Shown piece by piece: positions 56,646-64,000 of a DNA stretch of 64,000 nt. Position numbers and translations under genes: made by a program. Numbering within the stretch: the first letter of the stretch is position 1; each line of letters starts with the position of its first letter. The stretch covers positions 55,641 to 119,640 of the forward strand of contig JAFRWY010000047.1 in the NCBI GenBank assembly GCA_017437905.1, written 5' to 3'. The notes under the pieces are model-generated. The model was not told where the DNA came from. It did not search any database and worked only from the letters and a program-made list of their open reading frames with translations. Source of the stretch: Eubacterium sp. Lineage in GTDB: Bacteria; Bacillota; Clostridia; Lachnospirales; Lachnospiraceae.

Positions 56646-56759
56646 GATCGATTCTCCGACAGATACAGTCACTAAATCATCCGAAAATGCGCAGCCGGCC
56701 GGGTCCCTGCCCCGCCGTTCGGAGTTTCTCCGGTCAGTTCCTTCTTTCTTCCCTATATC

Positions 56760-58676
56760 TCAGGAAAGCTCGGCTTCCTTCTTCGCCTTCTCTTCCTTCA
56801 GACGTTCCACAATCTTATCGCCTGGAACCGGTCTGGAATAGAAGAAGCCCTGGATATAATCTGCGCCCATACTTATGATCATATCCGCCATGGCCTGATC
56901 CTCGATACCCTCCGCCACCACCCGGAGTCCGATATCCTTGAATGTCCGGATGGTATTCCCGAGGATGATCCGCGAGGTTTCATTCTTCATGGCAGCCCAG
57001 ACCACATATTTGTCGATCTTCACGATACTGAAGGGCAGATCCACCAGATAGTTGATATTCGAATAACCGGAGCCGTAATCATCCAGCGAGAGGTGAATCC
57101 TCTGCTCCGTAAAGCGCTGCATGTTGCGGATCAGAAGTTCCTCCGAGGACGCCGCCACGGACTCGGTCACTTCGAAATTGATCATATGTGTAGGGATGCC
57201 GTATTTCTGCATGATCCGGAGCACATCCCTGTGGATCTCCGGCTGCATGCACTGTACCATGGACAGATTTACTTCTATGAAATCGATACCCAGATCGTGC
57301 AGATTCTTATCCTTGATGAACCGACAGCACTCCTCCAGAACCAGCATACCAAGCTGTGTGATGCTTCCGTTCTTCTCGGAAATGCGTATGAATTCCTCCG
57401 GAGAGACGTAGCCGTATTCCGGTACGTTCAGACGTGCCAGGGCCTCCATGGAATAAAAACCCTTCTTCCGGATGTCATAGATCAACTGGTAATGCACTTC
57501 GAAATGCCCGTCGTGAATATTCTGCATCAGGGTCTGTTCGATGGCCTTGCGACGGAGCATTTCTCCTGCAGCCGTCTCTTCCACCTCGAAGTTCTGTCCT
57601 TTACCACGGGTCTTCGCTTCGGAAACAGCATACTCGATGGCAGATACCAGTTCACCCTCTGCATGATGCGCCGCATGTACCAGTGCGATACAGGTGGTGA
57701 GCCGTACCTCTGCGCCGCCGACACGGATGGGCTGGCCAACCAGCTCCCGCAGCCGTTCCTGCTCCCCTTCCTGTTCCGACAGCACCACAAAGGTATCTCC
57801 GCCGAACCGGAACACCTTCTTCTCTCCATACTCCTTCTGGAGGGTCCGGGCGATCCAGCAGAGAACGGTATTTCCGCCCTCCAGACCGTAGATCTCATTC
57901 ACAAGCTTGAAATTATCCGGTGCGATCGCATAAAGCATGGTTTCTTCATGCTCTTCCGGATCTTCCTTCAGATCGATCAGCATCGCCTCCCTGTTCAGGG
58001 CTCCCGTCACGGGATCCACCAGTGAGGTGCCGTTCTCCAGCGCAAAATACATGATGTAGACCGTAAGCCCGGCGCCAACACCTGCCAGCATAAGTTCCGG
58101 CATGAAGAACTGGATCACCACAGGGATCACGGATACGGCGATCATCGGGAAAAGGAGAGGCATCTCGTTCTGTTCCATCTGGGATCTCCAGCGAATAGCC
58201 AGAAAGATTGCCATACCCACATAGAAGACGACATTTGTATAAAGATAGATATGCATCACGCCGTGATGATATCCGGCCTGATCAAAATAAAAGATCAGAT
58301 GATGGATCGGCGAGGTCAGCGCCAGGATCGCTCCAATCGCAGCCGGAAGCATACAGGCCTTAACAAGTTTTCGCGCAACAGGCGTTACATTTGTCAGTTT
58401 CCTGTAGATATACATGACGAAGACCACCGGAATGCACATCTGACTGGCCAGAAAGACCGCATTCAGTCCCCAGTTGAACCAGCCGGGCAACTGATCATAA
58501 TAGGGAAGCGCATACGAAGAAATGGCGTCCAGAATACAGTTCACCAGCGCCATAATAAGGAACACACGAAAAACAAGCGACTGGTAGCCGATCAGCCGTT
58601 TTCTCGTTGCCGATATAAATGCCAGCACGATCAGAAATGCTGCTGTGCATATTTCGAAGTCAACGTTGTAGGTCAT
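56760..58676 (-). CDS. Membrane cyclic-di-GMP phosphodiesterase with degenerate GGDEF and intact EAL domain
   Basis: 638 residues. Seven N-terminal membrane helices (to about 215) form a 7TM sensor. The GGDEF domain has GGDTF (292-296), so the catalytic Glu is lost and it should not make cyclic di-GMP; it may bind GTP as a regulator. The EAL domain keeps MEALARL (411-413), EVNLS, FEVTES, DDYGSGYSN, IKIDK-type VKIDKYV and VAEGIE, so phosphodiesterase activity is likely. It follows the larger GGDEF/EAL gene by 89 bases. Confidence 0.9.
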   Translation of the reverse strand: MTYNVDFEICTAAFLIVLAFISATRKRLIGYQSLVFRVFLIMALVNCILDAISSYALPYYDQLPGWFNWGLNAVFLASQMCIPVVFVMYIYRKLTNVTPVARKLVKACMLPAAIGAILALTSPIHHLIFYFDQAGYHHGVMHIYLYTNVVFYVGMAIFLAIRWRSQMEQNEMPLLFPMIAVSVIPVVIQFFMPELMLAGVGAGLTVYIMYFALENGTSLVDPVTGALNREAMLIDLKEDPEEHEETMLYAIAPDNFKLVNEIYGLEGGNTVLCWIARTLQKEYGEKKVFRFGGDTFVVLSEQEGEQERLRELVGQPIRVGGAEVRLTTCIALVHAAHHAEGELVSAIEYAVSEAKTRGKGQNFEVEETAAGEMLRRKAIEQTLMQNIHDGHFEVHYQLIYDIRKKGFYSMEALARLNVPEYGYVSPEEFIRISEKNGSITQLGMLVLEECCRFIKDKNLHDLGIDFIEVNLSMVQCMQPEIHRDVLRIMQKYGIPTHMINFEVTESVAASSEELLIRNMQRFTEQRIHLSLDDYGSGYSNINYLVDLPFSIVKIDKYVVWAAMKNETSRIILGNTIRTFKDIGLRVVAEGIEDQAMADMIISMGADYIQGFFYSRPVPGDKIVERLKEEKAKKEAELS

Positions 58677-58693
58677 GCGTTCTCCCCAAAGAC

Positions 58694-58735
58694 GTGATCT
58701 CCCGGGTCCGGCGTCTCCGCCGGTCCCGGAATCAC
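58694..58735 (-). repeat. GC-rich hairpin between the two cyclic-di-GMP genes
   Basis: GTGAT...CCGGCG with a GAGA loop pairs imperfectly with CGCCGG...ATCAC. No U-tract follows, so it is more likely a processing or attenuation element than a full terminator. Confidence 0.5.
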
Positions 58736-58765
58736 GCAGCCGTTACATCCGATAATTGAAAACTC

Positions 58766-61700
58766 CTACCATACGCCTGCAGATCCCGCGATCCTTGCGT
58801 AATCCGAGCTTTCCATCCGGTCTTCAAAATCCTTCCTCCTCAGCGGACGGTCAAAGAAGAAGCCCTGGGCCTCATCACACCCGTTCTGCTGGATCAGCCG
58901 CAGCTGATCGGAGGTTTCAATCCCCTCAACCAGACACTTCAATCCCATGCTCTGTGCCATAGCGACCACATAACGGAACATCAGCGTTTTCTGTACCTCC
59001 AGCGGATCTCCCTCCTCCGGAAGGAAACTCCGGTCGATCTTAAGCACGTCCCAGGGAACGTCACGGATCAGTGTCAGCGAAGAATATCCTACGCCGAAAT
59101 CATCCACTGCCACAGTGATCCCTGCTTCCCGGAGTCCGGCCACAATCAGCTTCAGGTCTTCAAACTGCACATCCATGGTGGTCTCAGTCAGTTCAATCTC
59201 TATGTACTGATGGGGCACCTGATTCCTGTCAATGATATTCAGGATATGCTGTACCAGATCCACATCCGCCAGATTCCGGCGGGACAGGTTCACGGAGATC
59301 CGCGGAACCCTGCGGCCCTCATCCATCCATTTCCGGATATCCCTGCACACATGCTCCAGCATGTACATATCCAGTGCACAGATCTCCAGACTCTGCTCCA
59401 ACAGCGGGATGAAATCATCCGGGAGTGCCGAACGTCCCCCGTGATTCCAGCGGCAAAGCGCCTCCGCACCGGTCATCACATAGGACTGCATATCCACCTT
59501 CGGCTGGTAGAATACCTCAAATTCTTCCTTCTCCAGGGATTCACGGAAATTCGCTTCGATATCCAGTTCCCTGGTCCGCTGATCCGTCATGATGGAATTA
59601 TAGAATGTCACGGGTTCGTCCGTAATGGCCTTCGAACGAAGTCCCAGGCGGCTGATCCGGTCCATGATCTCCGACGGTGAGGATGCGGTTCCGTCCTCAG
59701 GAATCTCATAAGCCCCGACAGTTGCGGCGACACGCACACGGTCTCCGGTGGTATCGTCGTAAACCACCATCATTTCCAGCGCCTGATCCAGAAGATCCTC
59801 CACATGATCCTTCTCAACCAGCAGCGCGAAGTTATCACCGCCGATACGTGTAATCATTTCGTCCCCGGACAGTGCGGACTCGATGGCCTTGGCATAGCGC
59901 TTCATGACCAGCGTTCCGACACGGCGTCCCAACTGCTGATTGATCACGGAGAACCGGCGCAAATTCAGGAACATGGCCGTATAATTCACGATCTTGCCCT
60001 GCTGATACAGTCTTTCCAGCGACTGCATATAGTATTTATGATTCTTAATGTCAAGTGCCTGGTCAAGGAAGCTAAGCTTCTCCGCCAGATGCATCAGCCG
60101 GCGGCGTCCCTTCAGAACGAAGAGCATACGAAGCACCAGGTCCACGCCTTCCTTCTCCGCCTCATTCCAGTCTGCCTCGCCTTCCTTCTGCCATGCACGG
60201 ACAAAGACAATGTTGAAGCCCTGGGTAACATTTCTCCGATCCAGAAAACGCTTCGGATCCTGTTCCCCGTCAGAGAATTTCACCTCGACCCGGCCGTCTC
60301 CCGAGTGCTCTTTCTCGGGACTTGTAAACGTGATCACTTCCACCCTTGCGATCCGGAGCATCCTGCAGAGTTCCCGGAACTGATCTTCCTTCTCATCATT
60401 TTCACTCCAGGGAATACCTTCCATCTCGATAAATGTATTCCGGAAGCCTTCCATATATCGAAGCTGCACCATCTCCGAACCGTCACGGGGCGCGGATACT
60501 TTCCGCTTCCGCTTCCGTTCCTCATGATGCTGCCTCTTCACCTCATACATGCGGCTGTCGCCTTCATGGATAAACGCATCGATATCCGTTATTTCTCCGC
60601 GACGTGCGACCTCGCCCACACTGATGGACAGGAGTCCCGGTTCCTCGGGTACCAGTTCTTCCACGCGCCGTTCCAGCTCCCGGATCTTCTCCTGAAGCAC
60701 ATTCTCCTGCAATTCTTCCTCGATCAGCACAGCAAATTCATCGCCTCCGAGGCGGACGGATTTCCCCGCCGGGAAAAGTTCCTTCAGAAGTTCCGCCGTC
60801 TGGATCAGCACCTGGTCACCTCTGTGGTGCCCCAGAAGATCATTTACGCCCTTGAAGCCATCCAGATCCGTATAAAGGAGTGTCCACAGCTTTTGGGACT
60901 GATCCTTCAGATATTTATAGAAATACCGGCGGTTGTAAAGTCCGGTCAGACCGTCCGTCGCCGCCATCATGGTCACTTCCTGCTGATAAAGACGATTGAT
61001 GGTGATATCCCGCATCAGGCAGAGATAGCCGGACTCATTTCCGAAATAATCATGCACCTCATGTTCCGTCAGGATAAAGATCCTCTTCTCGCCCTCGATA
61101 ACTGCCGAGAATTCCTGCTCGACCGTATGATTTTCCCGGTTTACGACCGGTTCCGCCAGCGGCTGAAGGCTCTTTTCCTTCCATGTTTTATAATCAAACT
61201 CATCCAGTACCGTACCATCCACATCCGCGATATCCATAAATGCGGTATTCATCCGCACGATGGTCCAGTCCGGCATGGCAATAAACATGGGCACCGGGAT
61301 ATTCTCCACCAGAAGCGAGAGTTCGATCCCCAGATTACTCAGATTCGTCACGTCATGACCGATACCGATGGTTCCGTATACGTGTCCGAAGGAATCGTAG
61401 AGCGGTGTCTTGTAGGTAGTCAGCTGCTTCATACCGTCTCTGGTCTCCACCGACTCTTCGAAGGAGCAGGTTTTCCCGGTGCGGATGGTGATCCGCTCGG
61501 ATTCGGAGCAGTCATGTGCTTCCTCTCCCGGAGCCGGTTCCTCCACACCCCAGATCGCATAGTGATCCTTGCCGATGATATCCTTCTTATCTTTATGCAC
61601 GATTCTGGCAAAGCCATCATTTACCAACATGTGGATTCCGTCCGCGCGCTTGTACCACAACATATCCTGAACCGTGTTGACCGTTGCGTCCAGCAACATC

Positions 61701-62050
61701 TGATATTCCCAGGCTCTGTGCTCCGCTGTCAGCATCCGGAGCAGCTCCCGGAAATGCTCCACACGTTCTTCGATACTTTCCTTCACCGGCCAGAGTACAT
61801 CAAAAGAAGCACCTCCGAGCTGACTTGCTTCTGCGCAGAATACAGTACGGAAACCGTGCCCTTCCACCTTCTTCAGGCGGCTGGTATATGTGGTGATCAG
61901 AACCGGAAGCTGTCCCTCCGGTTTCTTGAACTCGGTCACGTGCTCCACAGTAAAGGACACACCATCAAACTCCTCCGTGGAAACCTCACGGAATGCGTCC
62001 TCTACATCTTCTCCCAGATCCGAATAAAACACATAATGAATAGGTATCAT
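58766..62050 (-). CDS. Soluble PAS-GGDEF-degenerate GGDEF-EAL cyclic-di-GMP protein
   Basis: 1094 residues without membrane helices. Order: an N-terminal domain I do not recognise (1-110), two PAS-like domains (about 120-240 and 245-355), a GGDEF domain with intact LGGDEFAVL (435-439), a region of unclear fold (about 510-665), a second GGDEF-like domain with GGDNF (737-741), which has lost the catalytic Glu, and an EAL domain with AEALCRW (863-865), SVNLSRRN, VDDFGVGYSS and VEGIET. It may both make and degrade cyclic di-GMP. The tandem of an active and a dead GGDEF before an EAL domain is unusual. An extended -10 promoter lies 40 bases upstream. Confidence 0.9.
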   Translation of the reverse strand: MIPIHYVFYSDLGEDVEDAFREVSTEEFDGVSFTVEHVTEFKKPEGQLPVLITTYTSRLKKVEGHGFRTVFCAEASQLGGASFDVLWPVKESIEERVEHFRELLRMLTAEHRAWEYQMLLDATVNTVQDMLWYKRADGIHMLVNDGFARIVHKDKKDIIGKDHYAIWGVEEPAPGEEAHDCSESERITIRTGKTCSFEESVETRDGMKQLTTYKTPLYDSFGHVYGTIGIGHDVTNLSNLGIELSLLVENIPVPMFIAMPDWTIVRMNTAFMDIADVDGTVLDEFDYKTWKEKSLQPLAEPVVNRENHTVEQEFSAVIEGEKRIFILTEHEVHDYFGNESGYLCLMRDITINRLYQQEVTMMAATDGLTGLYNRRYFYKYLKDQSQKLWTLLYTDLDGFKGVNDLLGHHRGDQVLIQTAELLKELFPAGKSVRLGGDEFAVLIEEELQENVLQEKIRELERRVEELVPEEPGLLSISVGEVARRGEITDIDAFIHEGDSRMYEVKRQHHEERKRKRKVSAPRDGSEMVQLRYMEGFRNTFIEMEGIPWSENDEKEDQFRELCRMLRIARVEVITFTSPEKEHSGDGRVEVKFSDGEQDPKRFLDRRNVTQGFNIVFVRAWQKEGEADWNEAEKEGVDLVLRMLFVLKGRRRLMHLAEKLSFLDQALDIKNHKYYMQSLERLYQQGKIVNYTAMFLNLRRFSVINQQLGRRVGTLVMKRYAKAIESALSGDEMITRIGGDNFALLVEKDHVEDLLDQALEMMVVYDDTTGDRVRVAATVGAYEIPEDGTASSPSEIMDRISRLGLRSKAITDEPVTFYNSIMTDQRTRELDIEANFRESLEKEEFEVFYQPKVDMQSYVMTGAEALCRWNHGGRSALPDDFIPLLEQSLEICALDMYMLEHVCRDIRKWMDEGRRVPRISVNLSRRNLADVDLVQHILNIIDRNQVPHQYIEIELTETTMDVQFEDLKLIVAGLREAGITVAVDDFGVGYSSLTLIRDVPWDVLKIDRSFLPEEGDPLEVQKTLMFRYVVAMAQSMGLKCLVEGIETSDQLRLIQQNGCDEAQGFFFDRPLRRKDFEDRMESSDYARIAGSAGVW

Positions 62051-62090
62051 TGCTTCTCTCCGATATTTTGAGTCTAAAAACCTAATGTAT

Positions 62091-62099
62091 ATTATACCA
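62091..62099 (-). promoter_or_regulatory. Extended -10 promoter of the PAS-GGDEF-EAL gene
   Basis: TGGTATAAT on the minus strand, a perfect TATAAT with the TG extension, about 40 bases before the start codon. The -35 region is weak. Confidence 0.6.
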
Positions 62100-62121
62100 T
62101 AAAGCGTCCGCTGAATCCACT

Positions 62122-62153
62122 AAAAAAGGAGCCGATCCTTTCGAATCGGCTCC
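62122..62153 (-). terminator. Rho-independent terminator of the surface-protein gene
   Basis: GGAGCCGAT and ATCGGCTCC form a perfect 9-base stem with an 8-base loop, followed by TTTTTT on the minus strand, 19 bases beyond the stop codon. Confidence 0.93.
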
Positions 62154-62172
62154 ATGTGAACTGTGTAACTAA

Positions 62173-64000
62173 TTATCTTGCATTCTTTCTCTTGCGAGAG
62201 ATTACAAATGCTGCTCCTGCCGCAGAGAATATCATCATTCCGATAAACAGTGCGATCGGTGTGGAATCTCCGGTCTGTACGGTGTTGGTATCCTTCTTGG
62301 TTGCCGTTGCGATCTCTGCTACGTGATGCTTCAGCTGGTCAACCTCGATAACCTCCTCAACCGTCTTACCGGTTGTTACCTTATAACCTTCAGGAACCTT
62401 GGTTACGGTGATCTTGTAAGTACCGATCTTCGCCGTGTACCGTCCGTCAACCTGCTTCGACAGTTCTGTTACCATACCGTCTTTATCAGTAACGAAGGTC
62501 TTTACCGAACCATCCGGATACTCAACCTCTACCGTTGCTCCCTCTACCGGCTTCTTGGTCACCTCATCAACAACCTTGATATCCAGACCACCGGTCTTCA
62601 GTGCGATCTTTGCTTCCAGTTCTGTCAGCTCGGAAACCTTGACCTCTGCCACCTGCTCCTCGCCAACGGTTACCCGGTAGCCTTCCGGCACCTCGGTTAC
62701 CTTGTAGGTGTACTCGCCGGGCTCTGCTGTGTAGTTACCAAATTCATCCGTCTTTGCGTATTCGGTCACCTGACCGTTCTCATCCGTGACGAACTCACGC
62801 TTTGTGCCGTCCGGCTGAGTAACAACGATCGTTGCGTTCGGAACCACGTCGCCTGTGATCTCATCGTAGACTGTGATCAGAATACCGCCGCGATCGGTAG
62901 CAATAACCGCTTCATGATGTCCCTCATCATCCTTCGGTACTACTACGACTCCGGTTTCACCGGTGGTTACATCATAGCCTTCCGGTACCTTTACGATCGT
63001 TACGCTGTAGGTTCCCGGAGGAACGATCAGCGTCTTGCCGTTTTCATCCGTAACGTTACCATTTTCGTCCGTAATGTAGGTCTTCTTTTCGCCGTCCGGA
63101 TACTGTACCTCTACTTCTGCGTTCTTAACATCTCTTCCGCTCTTTTCCTCAATGACGTGTATGGTCAGCTTACCGGTGTCTTCCGTTGCGATCTTCGCCT
63201 CAAGCTCCGTCAGCTTACCGGTTTCAACCGTTCCGGTCTGCTCCTCACCTACGGTTACATGATATCCTACCGGAACCTGAGTTACCTTATAGGTGTAGTC
63301 TCCGGTCTCAGCTGTGTAGTTACCGTACTCGTCCTTCTTTGCGTAATCGGTTACCTGACCGTTCTCATCTGTGGTATAGGTCTTCTTCGTTCCATCCGGC
63401 TCGGTCACTTCTATCGTTGCATCCTTAACCGGGAGGTTCGTCTTTTCATCCAGCACCGTGATGATGATACCGCCTCGATCCGTCTCGATCACCGCTTCAT
63501 GATGTCCTTCACCGCCATCCGGTACGGTTACGGTTCCTGTCTCACCGGTAGTTACATCATAACCCTCCGGCACCTTTGTTACAGTAACCTTGTAATCTTC
63601 CGGAAGAACTTCCAGAACATCACCGTTCTCATCTGTTACTTCGCCCTTTTCATTTGTCTTGTAGGTTGTCTTGGTACCATCCTTATCTTCGATCTCAACC
63701 TCAGCATCCGGAACGTCCTTACCGCTGTTCTTCTCCGTTACATGAACGGTCAGCTTTCCGCTCGGATATTCATTGTTGAACTCAACCGTTTCGGACTTAC
63801 CTTCGCCTACCGTTACGGTTGCAGTGGTTCCGGTTGCTTCTGCATTGCCCACCTTGTAGGTTACAACAACAGCTGCACCACTTGCATCATTGTAGTTCTT
63901 CTCGGTTACAGTGTACTTGCCGAGATCTTCATGCTTAACCGCGATCTTCTTAGTGTAGATATCGTTGTCCTGATCATAATCGAAATCGGAGAACTTATAC
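62173..64000 (-). CDS. Cna-B/SpaA-repeat cell-wall surface protein (N-terminal part outside the window)
   Basis: The frame is open to the window edge, so the visible 608 residues are the C-terminal part. Five Cna-B-type beta domains of about 95-100 residues stand in an A-B-A-B-A' order. A type: GKLTVHV or GKLTIHV start, DVTTGETG, HHEAVI end. B type: DRGGI.ITV start, NYTAE, ELEAKIA end. The conserved Glu near each end and Lys near each start fit intramolecular isopeptide bonds. The C-terminus is a sortase signal: TVQTGDSTP, a hydrophobic helix (LFIGMMIFSAAGAAFVI) and SRKRKNAR. VQTGD instead of LPxTG is a variant signal. Probably an adhesin or pilus-type stalk. Confidence 0.92.
   Translation of the reverse strand, partial: YKFSDFDYDQDNDIYTKKIAVKHEDLGKYTVTEKNYNDASGAAVVVTYKVGNAEATGTTATVTVGEGKSETVEFNNEYPSGKLTVHVTEKNSGKDVPDAEVEIEDKDGTKTTYKTNEKGEVTDENGDVLEVLPEDYKVTVTKVPEGYDVTTGETGTVTVPDGGEGHHEAVIETDRGGIIITVLDEKTNLPVKDATIEVTEPDGTKKTYTTDENGQVTDYAKKDEYGNYTAETGDYTYKVTQVPVGYHVTVGEEQTGTVETGKLTELEAKIATEDTGKLTIHVIEEKSGRDVKNAEVEVQYPDGEKKTYITDENGNVTDENGKTLIVPPGTYSVTIVKVPEGYDVTTGETGVVVVPKDDEGHHEAVIATDRGGILITVYDEITGDVVPNATIVVTQPDGTKREFVTDENGQVTEYAKTDEFGNYTAEPGEYTYKVTEVPEGYRVTVGEEQVAEVKVSELTELEAKIALKTGGLDIKVVDEVTKKPVEGATVEVEYPDGSVKTFVTDKDGMVTELSKQVDGRYTAKIGTYKITVTKVPEGYKVTTGKTVEEVIEVDQLKHHVAEIATATKKDTNTVQTGDSTPIALFIGMMIFSAAGAAFVISRKRKNAR

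Overview
The window looks like a chromosomal segment of a GC-rich anaerobic Firmicute of the Lachnospiraceae type. The evidence is strong AGGAGG-type ribosome binding sites, CUT1 sugar transporters without a local ATPase, DUF624, DUF5696, CotH and Cna-B surface proteins, and a beta-mannan gene set like the one known from Roseburia intestinalis. Apart from one SGNH hydrolase at 4.2-5.6 kb, every gene I can support lies on the minus strand, so transcription runs right to left.

0-18 kb holds the start of a response regulator next to a very large hybrid histidine kinase, an anchored SGNH hydrolase (+ strand), an ABC-2 exporter pair whose ATPase has a long Pro-Gln-Tyr repeat tail, a complete F1Fo ATP synthase operon (atpB-E-F-A-G-D-C), deoC, and a secreted CotH-family protein. 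The ATP synthase is unusual. There is no atpH; what looks like the C-terminal domain of subunit delta is fused to the N-terminus of alpha, and subunit c carries a signal-peptide-like extension of about 75 residues.

18-53 kb is one beta-mannan/glucomannan utilisation locus in two transcription units. The first starts at a good promoter at 53.3 kb: phosphomannomutase/phosphoglucomutase, cellobiose 2-epimerase, GH130_1 mannosylglucose phosphorylase, mannose-6-phosphate isomerase, GH113, GH5 and a LacI regulator. The second starts at a promoter at 43.9 kb: surface GH26 mannanase, a DUF624 protein, a carbohydrate-binding-domain/solute-binding-protein fusion, two permeases, NHL, Yip1 and DUF5696 membrane proteins, two more permeases, a lipoprotein with three repeated modules, a solute-binding lipoprotein, a second DUF624 protein, GH130_2, GH36 alpha-galactosidase, and CE2 and CE17 acetylesterases. 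Together they give a full route. The surface GH26 (and GH5) cut the polymer, two CUT1 importers take up oligosaccharides, CE2/CE17 and GH36 remove acetyl and galactosyl groups, GH113 and GH130_2 shorten the chain, the epimerase and GH130_1 finish the last disaccharide, and the mutase and ManA feed mannose-1-phosphate into glycolysis. Both promoters carry related AT-rich palindromes that could be LacI operators. The start codon of GH26 lies in one arm of a 20-base inverted repeat.

53-64 kb holds a hicB antitoxin remnant, maf, a voltage-gated-type potassium channel with two RCK_C domains, cytidine deaminase, a small conserved protein, two cyclic-di-GMP proteins with EAL domains, and the C-terminal part of a Cna-B repeat surface protein with a sortase-type anchor. 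Many intergenic gaps contain hairpins, short tandem repeats, or copies of a dispersed repeat of the form GATTCTTCG...AGAATGACA.
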